The translations under genes and the position numbers were made by a program. From Ziziphus jujuba (lineage: Eukaryota > Streptophyta > Magnoliopsida > Rosales > Rhamnaceae), in assembly GCF_031755915.1 (NCBI RefSeq), contig NC_083379.1, forward strand, positions 15,175,501 through 15,239,500: a stretch of DNA of 64,000 bases. The letters run 5' to 3'. Positions 11,818 to 21,080 of the stretch are shown here, piece after piece. Under the pieces are notes generated by a model. The model did no database searches and was not told the DNA's origin. It saw only the letters and a list, made by a program, of their open reading frames with translations. How positions within the stretch are numbered: the first letter of the stretch is position 1; every line of letters begins with the position of its first letter.

Positions 11818-12399
11818 GTCAAAAGTGATCATTGGATCGGATACTCTTACGGTTATCAAAGCTCTAAATACAAGACACCCAAAGGGGTGAATTAGGAAGC
11901 CTGTTCAACCTCTCACACCTACTTAGAATTGCGGATTTGAGTCTTGGCAAACTCCACTTGAGCTTTGGTGTAGATTCCACGTGTTGCACACTGTGGAACA
12001 GGGTGGTAAGGACAGCCGTGTGGAAGAGGGTGGCAAGGACAGCCGTGTCGTGATGGGCTGGGTGGTGTGGGGACTCTTTCTTGAATTATCTATCTTGGGC
12101 AAGGACAAATCACCAGGAAACCCTTTTTTTATTCACAAAAAAAAAAAAGCTCTAAATACAAAAGGGAAGAGTCTTCTTCATTGGCGTCTGATGCTCTTTT
12201 TGATGATATAGTTCGCTGTATTTCTAGTTTTACTTTTATTAGTTTTGTTTGGGTCTCTAGATTAGCTAATAAATTGGCTCATAACGTTTGTCAATGGGCA
12301 GCAACCCAAAATGTACGTGGACTTGTGCTTCAAAGCTGGTGGTCTGCCTCTTGTTTATCTTGTATGACTCACAATAGTGTATCTGTAGAAGCCTTCTGA
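11818..12399 (+). pseudogene. Fragment of LINE reverse-transcriptase polyprotein (RNase H C-terminus)
   Basis: With the SINE removed, the flanks read as the tail of a plant non-LTR RNase H domain: GSDTLTVIKALNTKG before the SINE, then ASDALFDDIVRCISSFTFI and VSRLANKLAHNVCQWAA after it. The R-x-AN-x-x-AH motif is diagnostic of the last helix of these domains. The frame changes once near 12170, and the N-terminal endonuclease and reverse transcriptase are absent. It is a dead 3' fragment. Confidence 0.75.
11874..12145 (+). mobile_element. tRNA-derived SINE nested in the LINE relic
   Basis: The 16-base direct repeat AAAGCTCTAAATACAA flanks this segment (11858-11873 and 12146-12161). The 272-bp insert carries a degenerate tRNA B-box-like motif (GCGGATTTGAGTCTTGG), a middle part with two copies of GGACAGCCGTGT, and a 3' part GTGTGGGGACTCTTTCTTGA followed by an A-rich end. 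The 3' part and the AGATTCCA motif match the element at 54567-54831, so the two are copies of one SINE family. Confidence 0.8.
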
Positions 12400-12491
12400 A
12401 TTTAGATATTTTTTTGTGCTAACCTTTTTTTAGTTTTCAATGAATTCCCAGTTTTAAGCAAAAAAAAAAAAAAAAAAAGCTTATTACTTTG

Positions 12492-12537
12492 CTAATTCAT
12501 ATAAATTTTGACCAATGTGTTTCTATGATACGTGAGG

Positions 12538-12572
<35 letters not shown>

Positions 12573-13844
12573 TGTTCTACATTGTGCATAAATTTCAATA
12601 TGTAGACACATTAGAGATGAAACCCGTCAAAGACTTTGGATGCGTCATAGAAACACTATTATATATACTTTCAACTATTTCGTTTAGTCATAAAAATTAA
12701 TGTTTTGTTATGACTAGGGAAGAAACCTTGAACTTGATCAAATCCAAAATTTAGAAATTATTATCAAGAAAGTTGCTATTATATATTATTTTGCAATTTA
12801 AATAACTGTTTAAAGACATTTATTTTTTTTCAATTAAGATTTTAGCTTTTAATTAATAATTATTTTAATTTTGATGTATTGATAATTGTCATATCAATAA
12901 AGATTTTAATAATGACATTATTTGTTGATAAATAATAAAATTTTAAAATCAATACTTATTTTGATGGGGACTATATTCTTAAGGGAAAGAGTAACTTTTA
13001 AAATACAACATAATATAAAATTTAATAACAAAAAAACCCATATGTACAAGATTTTTTCGAAAAAATAAATTTAATAGTCTGCTCAATTTGATTTAATTAT
13101 TTATCTTGTAAGTTTACAATTGATCAAATCAATCGGTATGCTGTTTATCGACGACTTTTTAATCATCCAAATAAATTCTCACTTAAGTTGGTGGGGGCCG
13201 GACCATCAGATGAATCTGTTTGGGGAGGGATAAGGTGGGGCCCACAAGCCGCGGCCGACCGTTGAGTAGGATTTTCTAATTTTCTATTAATTTTTTTCAC
13301 TTTCATTTTACTGCTGAATTACATCATTAACCATTGACATTTTTAAAATACCATAACAGTCCCATAATTAAAGATGATTAAACTGCTAACAGCATTTGAA
13401 AATAAGCATGAAAAACATTACCCATTTTCAAATCATTTCTCAAAAACAGCAAATTCAGAAACAAAATTGGGAACTTGACAAATAAACAGATTGTAACATT
13501 AAATTAACAAGTAATTACAAATTAATGCATCTATGTGTATATATATATATATACGTGTGTGTGTGTGTGTGTGTGTATTATTATAAAAAGAAAATATTTG
13601 TATGTGTGAGGATAAGAAAAAGTCACAGTAATTCAGGGCCAGTGTCACGGTCACCTTTTGATGCCTCTGTCTCTGTCCCTCCCTCCACAGAGGCTTTAGG
13701 GTTTCTGTTTTTTCCCCCCAACCCAAATTAGGTTTTGAAATATTGACATTTTCCCACCATTAAAGCACCCTTACACCTTGCTGCAATTTTTTTTCCTCTC
13801 TGTGAAAGAAAAAAAAAAAAAAAAAGAACAAAAAGAAAAACTCC
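12492..13844. other. Intergenic DNA and promoter region of the EBS homologue
   Basis: An (AT)n run at 12540-12568 is followed by AT-rich DNA. A GC-rich island at about 13189-13270 (GGGGGCCGGACC, GTGGGGCCCACAAG) includes a GGCCCA-type TCP-binding motif common upstream of plant housekeeping genes. An (AT)n-(GT)n microsatellite lies at 13538-13576, and TATAAAAAG at 13582 could be a TATA element about 260 bases upstream of the start codon. Confidence 0.5.
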
Positions 13845-16800
13845 ATGGCCAAAACTAGACCAGGAAAAAAGGACATAGACTCCTACACTATCAGAGGCAC
13901 CAACAAGGTCGTCAGAGGTATGACATTTTTCAATCTCTCTTTCTCAAAAAAAAAAAAAAAAAAAATTAAAACTTTGAAGTAAATGTTTAGAAAGTAGCTT
14001 TTTTTTTTTTTTTTTTTTTTTGATGGGCAAATTTCAAAAATGCAAAATGAGAGAAAAATGTTGAAAAACAAAATGTGGGTTATTTATTTATTTATTTTTT
14101 TTGTTGCAGCTGGAGATTGTGTGCTTATGCGACCATCGGACACTGGTAAGCCTCCTTACGTGGCTCGGATCGAGAAGATCGAAGCTGACAACCGGAACAA
14201 CGTTAAAGTTCGGGTGAGGTGGTATTATCGGCCGGAGGAGTCCATAGGAGGTCGGAGGCAATTCCATGGAGCCAAAGAGCTCTTCTTGTCCGACCATTAC
14301 GACGTTCAGAGTGCTCACACCATTGAAGGCAAGTGTACGGTTCACTCTTTCAAGAACTACACCAAGCTCGAGAATGTAGCTGCTGAGGATTACTATTGCA
14401 GGTTCGAGTATAAGGCTGCTACTGGAGGGTTCACGCCGGACCGAGTCGCTGTGTGAGTTTTTCTGGTTTTGCGCTTTTTTTTTTCTTTTTTTTTCCTTCC
14501 TTTTTTGGATGATTCGGAAAAAAAAGATTTTTTATTTTATTTTTTCATTAATGGGTTTTTGAATTTTTGAATATTTTTGGGTTTTGGAAGGTACTGCAAA
14601 TGCGAGATGCCATATAACCCAGATGACCTCATGGTGCAGTGTGAAGGATGCAAGGACTGGTAAAGTCATTCTCTTCCCTTTCTTTTTCAAAGTTTTTGTC
14701 ATCTTTGAAGATTGCTGATTATGATTTTGTTATTTTAATTTATTCACACACGCGATGAAAAGTTTATTACATTGAAAAAATAAATAACAATAAATAAAAA
14801 ATGTTCTATCAAATTTGAAGTGTAAGGAAGGTCAAATATTTGAACCCAAAAAATTGAGGGGAAGAGGTAAAGTGAAGTAAAAGGTAGTTTATTTATTGAT
14901 GTAAACAGCGACTTTTTTGAAAGTGAGCTTGCTTAAGTGCCAAGTGTTTGAGGGTCTGTGAAATTCAAATTTTAATTCGTAAAGCAGAAACTCTTGTCTG
15001 TCTTCGTCTTAATAAACAGCTGGTGGAGTGGAATGAAGCATCAACTCTCTGTTCTGTTTTTTAACAGAGAGAATACCACTTTGGAAGTTTGCCATTGTTA
15101 TTGACGTTTGAATATTTACTTCTTTTGCCTTTCATGCTTTTCTAGACTCATTATTATGATTCCGAAGGGTATGTTTTGTATGATGAATACATGTAGGAAT
15201 AGAATAGCCATTCCACAGCTTTAACCTTCCTTTGTTTGGTACATTTTTCGATTCTAGGAAAATCTATTCCATGAGAATACATACTCTCCCATGTCAAGGA
15301 ATAGTCATTCCTTTTAAAAAGCTCAAAATTGGTTTTCATTCATTTCAAAGATAATATACTTACTATATTTAAAATATATTTCTAGATTGATTATTCTATA
15401 CTAAAAATACATAAATAAATATAAAATTTGACTTCTAATTAATTTTTAACCAACTTTTATATTTTTTATGAGGAAAAAATATTTATAAATGCTAAATATT
15501 GAATCTAATTCAATAAAATAACCAAACATACAAATAGGAAAAACCATTCTTTTTTCCAAACATATAAATGATAAAACCATTTTTTTTTTTTTTTTAATTC
15601 TTATGAATAGATATTCCTATTTATGCGGAATAATAATTCTATATATGAGCTATTTTAGCCCATTACCTTAACAGATTTTAATTGGCATCATATGTAGACA
15701 TGATTTCCATATCTTTGTTACTTCAGCATTCACTGGTAAGTACTTTTTTGAATATTGGTTGATAATGGCTTAACTTATCTCAGTATTTTTAATGTACTTG
15801 TGTGGTGTGGAATGTCGACTAATTTGCATATAAATCCTATGAAACATACATGAAGTTAATTACCATCGTGTTGCAGGTATCATCCTGCTTGTGTGGGAAT
15901 GACTATTGAAGAAGCAAAAAAGCTGGAGCGTTTTGTGTGTTCTGAATGTTCTTCTGATGATGATGTGAGAAAATCAAATAATACATTTTCAGTATCACCA
16001 GTAGCTGATTCCAAGGTTTGGCTACTAGCTTAGCTAGATACAAGATGTTTACCTGATTGTTTTTATTACTAATAGTTGCATCCGTTGTATGTCATCGTTT
16101 CTTATTTAAGTTTCATTTTGGTGGTTCAATCATGTCATATTTGATTGTTCTTTGCAAGATAACTTTGATATGTCTGCAGCTGGTTGAAATTTATTATTCG
16201 GTAAAGGTGAGATATAAGATTTATCTTTTATATACACAAATATAAATGAACCTACTATATTCCTGAGTTATGAACTTTAGGATGATGAGTTTTTAGATTT
16301 GTTATTAGTTTAATAAACTTGTAATATGTGCTCGCTTGGTCATGAATGTTATCTGAAAGAGGGTTTAAACTTCTTCACAGATACTTTTGTTTTTGATATC
16401 AATCCTGGGTCTGTTGTATTTTTTTTTTATTTGCATATTGCTTTTCCAACATGCATAATTCTTATTTTTACCTATTTCGTTATAATCTCTTCTCTTGGAA
16501 GAATGCTTTAGATGACATTTGACCGTTATCAATGCATTCACAATTTACTGAGTAGGATATTCGTTTAGGATGTGTTTGTGGGTCTTGAGAATGGGTGTAC
16601 CTACTCTGGCTCTTGCTCTTCCCTAGAAGTGGATGGATTTTCATTTTTTAGATTTTGGTGGAGGAAGTAATACCTTAAAGACTTTGATGAGGTTAATGGA
16701 GTTTTACTAGAGTCTGGCTTCTTCATAAGAAATATAACTGTTAGATCAGAAGAGATATAGAATGAGCAACTTATTGTCTTTCCCGTTTTGAATTCATATT

Positions 16801-16859
16801 TAGTAGTTAACAAAAGCACACATCTTTGGCAGGTGGAGCCCAAACGCCGGAAGAGATGA
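13845..16859 (+). CDS. EBS: BAH-PHD chromatin reader, EBS/SHL type
   Basis: Five exons (13845-13917, 14110-14452, 14591-14659, 15877-16015, 16833-16859) join in phase to give 216 residues, close to the usual ~230 of the family. Residues about 20-138 form the BAH domain ([49 protein letters not shown]). Residues 141-186 form a PHD finger with the full Cys4-His-Cys3 set: C141, C143, C156, C159, H164, C167, C183, C186. The tail is basic (VEPKRRKR). In Arabidopsis, EBS and SHL bind H3K27me3 through BAH and H3K4me2/3 through PHD and hold the floral transition in check as Polycomb partners; the same nuclear role is inferred here. The tail and the acidic DDDV after the PHD favour EBS over SHL. An in-frame 9-nt possible micro-exon lies in intron 3 (see findings). 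Confidence 0.93.
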
Positions 16860-17013
16860 TCACCTTTGCCGGCAGTGATTTACAGGGGCAAAACAACTCT
16901 TCTGTCATTCTTAGTTCTTTGGTCACAATTTTAAGGGTTGTATAGCTCAGCTAGAGGTTATTAGTAACTCTGTTTTGACTCAAAGCTATGTATCTATGTT
17001 AGAATTAGTGGGA

Positions 17014-17215
17014 TTAGTCTGTATGAAAAAAGATAATCAAATTAAGCCAGAAAATATGTAGCATGAACACTTGTGGGCTCTGAACTTTTTTTCCCTACTA
17101 ATCTGCTATCCATTAGTCTGTATGAAAAAAGATAATCAAATTAAACCAGAAAATATGTAGCATGAAACACTTGTGGGCTGTGACTTTTTTTTTTCGCTAC
17201 TAATCTGCTATCCAT
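17014..17215 (+). repeat. ~100-bp tandem duplication in the EBS 3' flank
   Basis: Two adjacent copies (17014-17112, 17113-17215) begin ATTAGTCTGTATGAAAAAAG and end in CTACTAATCTGCTATCC. They differ by a few substitutions and small indels. If the transcript extends this far, it duplicates part of the 3' UTR. Confidence 0.85.
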
Positions 17216-17384
17216 TATCAATGTTTGATATGTGTAATTTGTTAGCTTGATATGCGTAATTGGATCAAATTAGCAGTCAAATTTTCTTGGTTCATCTGCC
17301 AATTCGTGTTCGACGCATGGATATCCATTTTCATAGCATGTAGTATTTGACCTACAACGTTGAAAGTATTGAGGTTGGAGGGTT

Positions 17385-17743
17385 GTGGAGGCTTTTTGTC
17401 AAACTTTGGGAAAGATTGTTGTGGACCTTATTCACTCACTCGTCGTTTCTGACAAAAGAGAATCCGACCAAGTGAGATTGTGTTATGGTGCATACGCTTT
17501 TTGTTTGTTGAAATACCACTGCAAAATACGACAAATTAAGTCCATATCAATAATTTTTTGTCTTTGTCGGTGGAGATTCTGGACAATATCATTTGTCTGA
17601 AGACTGCTCCCAAATCCTTTGAAGATGTTTCCGAAAACCATGAAAAAGCTGCAGAGCTTCGTTTGGGCACTGTTTGTCATATATACTCCGCTAAAGGTGG
17701 TTGTAAAAGACTCTTGTATTTTCATTTCAAATCTGTCGGTTAA
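17385..17743 (+). other. Unrecognised open-frame remnant
   Basis: Two overlapping frames look more protein-like than the surroundings. One begins EAFCQTLGKIVVDLIHSLVV (17385-17600). Another (17558-17743) contains EILDNIICLKTAPKSFEDVS, ending in LLYFHFKSVG and a stop. A frameshift between them would give one ~110-residue tail. I do not recognise the family; it may be a degraded gene fragment captured by or lying beside the retroelement cluster. It could also be chance. Confidence 0.25.
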
Positions 17744-18038
17744 CGCAAAATCTCGCCTTGATCAAGCTCTGGTTTAAGGGCTTGGTTTTGACGTAGATTG
17801 TGAAAGAATTAGTAAAAGTTGATGTAGATTGCGGAAAGAATCAGTAAAAGTTTGTATCGGAGCAACAGTCAGCTTTTCTGTTAATTGGAATAGTGTATTG
17901 CGCTTTATCATCATTTGGGGTTCACTTTCACAAAAATATAACCAGTAAGAGGTAATTTTATTTATTTTTTCCTTATACAAAAGGTGGTAGACAAAGCATC
18001 AAAGCTGAGAATCTTAGGCCAATTAGGTGATAGAACAT

Positions 18039-18210
18039 TGTAACCAACATTAGTTAAGCTAACTACTGTCTGATTTAACCTATACCGTGTATATAGGATA
18101 TATTGTTCTAGTAATGTTTATCTTCTGTAACAGCAACTATATGCATATGGTATTTATACTGGTTTTACTCACAATAATAATATAAGCTCTTCTTCAATTA
18201 TTCGCTTTCA
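18039..18210 (+). repeat. 5' LTR of outer copia element
   Basis: It begins TG and ends CTTTCA. It contains CCGTGTATATAGGATATA and a repeated-AT 3' region. It matches 23954-24119 with a few substitutions and a small indel, so the two share one origin. Confidence 0.85.
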
Positions 18211-18215
18211 TTATA

Positions 18216-18227
18216 TGGTATCAGAGC
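18216..18227 (+). other. Primer-binding site of outer element
   Basis: TGGTATCAGAGC is complementary to the 3' end of plant initiator-methionine tRNA and lies five bases after the 5' LTR, as in most plant copia elements. Confidence 0.85.
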
Positions 18228-18393
18228 TCCAAGTGCTTTAATGAGCTTTTCTCTTTAATAACCATTTATCTTGTTATTCATCATGACTTCTCCTTCTTCT
18301 CATTCGACTCTGCTGACAATAATCCGTCTCTGTTACCCAATGAACCTATATTTGCCAACAAAACTTTGGTGGTCATCAATGTGGCCATACAAG

Positions 18394-18828
18394 TGTGAAG
18401 TTCAGCCGCACCAACCACAGCCGCACTAACCACAGCCACCATTTTTGACACCATTGCTGCACCGAATGAATTGTTCAACAATTGTGGGCTAAGCTGTTGA
18501 AGATTGTGGCCATGCAACCAACCTTGTAAGCCTATAAATAGGCTCCTTCCCGTTGCATGAAAACCAAGCCAAGAGAGCATCAATATTATCCCAAGTGAGG
18601 AATATTGAGAGAAAACTCCGAGAGAGAGAGAGTGTTTAAGTTCCAAAGAGAGCTTGAGAGAAGAGTGAGCAATTCCAGAGAGAATTGGAGAGTGCAGAGA
18701 GAGGTTTCACGTGAGAATCCTCCATGAGAGAAGTTTTTATTTTTGTATTCTATTTTTAAGAGATTAATAGAATTCTTTTTATTTTTCTTCTCATATTTCT
18801 TCTCTATAGTGGTCAGAGAACCACAACA
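18394..18828 (+). repeat. 5' LTR of inner element
   Basis: It begins TGTGAAGTTCAGCCGCACC and ends GAACCACAACA. It contains a TATA box (TATAAATA, 18533-18540) and a GA-rich region that would form the transcript start. It is repeated at 20641-21080 with very few differences. Confidence 0.9.
18533..18540 (+). promoter_or_regulatory. LTR TATA box
   Basis: TATAAATA within CCTATAAATAGGCTCC is the standard core promoter context of plant copia LTRs. The same sequence is in the 3' LTR near 20788-20795. Confidence 0.7.
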
Positions 18829-18830
18829 AG

Positions 18831-18842
18831 TGGTATCAGAGC
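18831..18842 (+). other. Primer-binding site of inner element
   Basis: TGGTATCAGAGC follows the 5' LTR after a two-base AG spacer, again matching initiator-Met tRNA. Confidence 0.88.
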
Positions 18843-19078
18843 TCCAGGTCGAGAGCTTGGGTCCAAAATTTGAAGAAACAAAGCTACTGTTCTTCAAGTT
18901 GGTGTTTCGAAAAGTTGCTCAAATAATTAATTTGACAATACCAGGTGAAAGTGCCCGACGAGAGGAGAACAACGAAGTTCGCCGGAGAGCAAGAGAACGT
19001 CGCACGCGCCGCCTGAAGATTTCTGCAACAATTCACGCGCCACACGCGCCGCACGCCCCGTCTGGAGGTTGAAGACGA

Positions 19079-19207
19079 CCACGTCAGCAGCCACGTCATC
19101 AGCCACGTCAGCGCACCCCTGCCACGTCATCTGCCACGCCAGCCGACACGTCGACAGCCACGTCATCTGCCACGTGTTGACACGTCAGCACCATCTACCA
19201 CGTCATC
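19079..19207 (+). repeat. CACGTCA minisatellite in retroelement leader
   Basis: About ten units of ~12 bases follow the pattern AGCCACGTCATC. Seven carry an exact CACGTCA and others carry CACGCCA, CACGTCG or CACGTGT. Read on the minus strand the core is TGACGTGG, a classic plant bZIP-binding sequence. The array lies in the untranslated leader between the primer-binding site and gag. Confidence 0.85.
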
Positions 19208-19211
19208 AATA

Positions 19212-19330
19212 TTTTTTGAAATTACGGAACAGCCCCTGAATTATTGGAAATTACAGATTGACCCCTGTATTTTTTTGAAATTACGGTACAGCCCCTGAAC
19301 GATTGGAAATTACAGATTGACCCCTGTAGT
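19212..19330 (+). repeat. Two ~60-bp tandem units in the leader
   Basis: Units 19212-19270 and 19271-19330 share TTTTGAAATTACGG, ACAGCCCCTGAA and GGAAATTACAGATTGACCCC. Looser relatives continue to about 19420 (GTTGACCCAGAAATTTT, TAATTTGACCCC). They precede the gag start by ~170 bases. Confidence 0.8.
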
Positions 19331-19501
19331 TTCTGTATTTGCAAGTTGACCCAGAAATTTTATGAAATTACTTTTTTGCCCCAAAATTTCTGGTAATTAT
19401 AATTTGACCCCAGAAGAGTCAAGTCCACCATTTTCGGCCGTTCCGGACGCAACGGTTAACTCCGTTTTGCCAAATTCAGCTCCATTTTTGGTCAAGCCAT
19501 A

Positions 19502-20686
19502 ATGTCAATGGAAGAATCATCTTCGGGAGCTATGGTTAAGCTCACTGCCACAAATTATACACTTTGGAGACCTCGGATGGAAGATCTCCTCAATTGTAAG
19601 GATCTGTTTGATCCTATAGAAGCTAAAGGAGAAAACCCCGATCCCAGCAAAGTAGCAGAATTGAAGAAATTAAACAAGAAAACGATCGGTCAGATCAGGC
19701 AATGGATCGACCACAGTGTCTTCCATCATGTAGCGAAGGAAACGGATGCATATGCCCTCTGGACAAAATTGGAGGACATGTACCAGGCCAAGACTACTCG
19801 GAACAAAGCCCTGTTGCTTAAGCGATTGGTACATCTCACATTACAGAGTGGAACTTCTGTAGCCGAGCATACCAGTGAGTTCCAGAGCTTGGTAAATCAA
19901 CTATCTGCTGTGGATTACCAACTAGGGGATGAGGATCAGGCCCTCCTACTTCTAAGCTCTCTTCCAGACAGTTGGGAGACATTGGTAGTCTCTCTCAGCA
20001 ATTCGGCCCCGAATGGCAAACTTACTATGGCTATGGTTAAGGATGCCCTATTTAATGAAGAGGCCGGGAGAAAGGACATTGGCATGGATCAGTCACATGC
20101 CCTCGTCACAGAGAGAGGAAGACAGCAAAGAGGTGGTCGAGAAAGGGGGAGAGGCAGGAGCAAGAGCAGAGGCAGATCTACAGACGGCAGAAAATCATCA
20201 TATAAGTGCTATCATTGTGGCCTGGAGGGTCACATGAAGAAGAACTGCAGAAAGTTGTTGAGAGAGCAGAGACTCCAAGGTAATCAGCCGAAGAAGGATG
20301 GAGAGACACTAGTCACTGTTACAGGCGAAGTGGCGCTCTGCTCCACCGAAGAAGAGACATACCTTCATACATCAACCCAAGATGTTGAGTGGGTAGTCGA
20401 TACTGCAGCATCCTACCATGTCACTCCACACAGAGATTTCTTTAAAACGTACAAAGCAGGAGACTTTGGTACGGTAAAAATGGGAAATTCCAGTTTCGCA
20501 AAGATTATGGGAACTGGTGATATTCAGATAAAAACGAATGTTGGTTGTACAATCACTTTGAAGGATGTCCGTCATGTTCCAAATCTTCGGCTTAATCTAC
20601 TTTCGGGAGCAGCCTTAGACAAGCAAGGCTATGACATCTACAGCCGCACCAACCACAGCCGCACCAACCACAGCCACCATTTTTGA
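19502..20686 (+). CDS. Copia gag with partial protease (inner element)
   Basis: One open frame of 394 codons starts MSMEESSSGAMVKLTATNYT. Residues ~10-200 are the UBN2/gag-polypeptide region of plant copia elements (LWRPRMEDLL, ALWTKLEDMYQAKTTRNKAL, LLLLSSLPDSWETLV). A basic R/G-rich stretch is followed by a CCHC zinc knuckle, CYHCGLEGHMKKNC. The protease active-site motif is VVDTAASYHVTP, followed by the domain start up to LNLLSGAALDKQGYDIY. After this the frame runs into the 3' LTR and reads 13 LTR-encoded residues to a stop at 20686. The frame is unbroken, so a Gag particle protein could still be translated, but the element would need another element's reverse transcriptase and integrase to move. 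Confidence 0.9.
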   Translation: MSMEESSSGAMVKLTATNYTLWRPRMEDLLNCKDLFDPIEAKGENPDPSKVAELKKLNKKTIGQIRQWIDHSVFHHVAKETDAYALWTKLEDMYQAKTTRNKALLLKRLVHLTLQSGTSVAEHTSEFQSLVNQLSAVDYQLGDEDQALLLLSSLPDSWETLVVSLSNSAPNGKLTMAMVKDALFNEEAGRKDIGMDQSHALVTERGRQQRGGRERGRGRSKSRGRSTDGRKSSYKCYHCGLEGHMKKNCRKLLREQRLQGNQPKKDGETLVTVTGEVALCSTEEETYLHTSTQDVEWVVDTAASYHVTPHRDFFKTYKAGDFGTVKMGNSSFAKIMGTGDIQIKTNVGCTITLKDVRHVPNLRLNLLSGAALDKQGYDIYSRTNHSRTNHSHHF

Positions 20687-21080
20687 CAGCCACCATTTTT
20701 GACACCATTGCTGCACCGAATGGATTGTTCAACAATTGTGGGCTAAGCTGTTGAAGATTGTGGCCATGCAACCAACCTTGTAAGCCTATAAATAGGCTCC
20801 TTCCCGTTGCATGAAAACCAAGCCAAGAGAGCATCAATATTATCCCAAGTGAGGAATATTGAGAGAAAACTCCGAGAGAGAGAGTGTTTAAGTTCCAGAG
20901 AGAGCTTGAGAGAAGAATGAGCAATTCCAGAGAGAATTGGAGAGTGCAGAGAGAGGTTCCACGTGAGAATCCTCCATGAGAGAAGTTTTTATTTTTGTAT
21001 TCTATTTTTAAGAGATTAATAGAATTCTTTATATTTTTTTACTCATATTTCTTCTCTAAAGTGGTCAGAGAACCACAACA
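20641..21080 (+). repeat. 3' LTR of inner element (5'-truncated by nine bases)
   Basis: It matches 18403-18828, with one extra ~17-base duplication of ACAGCCACCATTTTTG near 20686-20700. It lacks the initial TGTGAAGTT and any polypurine tract before it. Confidence 0.88.

Larger units (their letters stand above)
11801..12491 (+). mobile_element. 5'-truncated LINE relic with 17-bp target-site duplication
   Basis: The 17-base sequence AAAAGCTTATTACTTTG occurs at 11801-11817 and again at 12475-12491. The DNA between ends in a poly(A) run at 12460-12474 and contains the 3' end of a non-LTR retrotransposon with an RNase H-like reading frame. Long variable target duplications plus a 3' poly(A) are the hallmark of LINE-type target-primed insertion. 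The insert is 5'-truncated and was itself invaded by a SINE (11874-12145). Confidence 0.85.
16860..18038. other. 3' UTR and intergenic DNA downstream of the EBS homologue
   Basis: This contains the 3' UTR, a tandem duplication (17014-17215) and a short unexplained open frame (17558-17743), listed separately. No further gene was recognised. Confidence 0.5.
18394..21080 (+). mobile_element. Nested gag-only Ty1/copia element (inner element)
   Basis: This element interrupts the outer gag and is flanked by the 5-bp target duplication ACAAG (18389-18393 and 21081-21085). It has ~435-bp LTRs, a primer-binding site, a leader with short tandem repeats, and one long frame for gag, zinc knuckle and the first part of protease. 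Integrase and reverse transcriptase are absent. The 3' LTR lacks its first nine bases and is fused directly to the protease-coding sequence, so an internal deletion removed most of pol, the polypurine tract and the LTR start. Confidence 0.88.

Noticed and set aside
13525..13731. Short frames over the (AT)n-(GT)n microsatellite
   Set aside because: They are simple-sequence translations in the 5' flank of the EBS homologue.
15150..15660. MITE-like sequence with GGAATAG/ATTCC motifs in intron 3 of the EBS homologue
   Set aside because: Similar motifs recur on both sides, but I could not define matching inverted ends or a target duplication.
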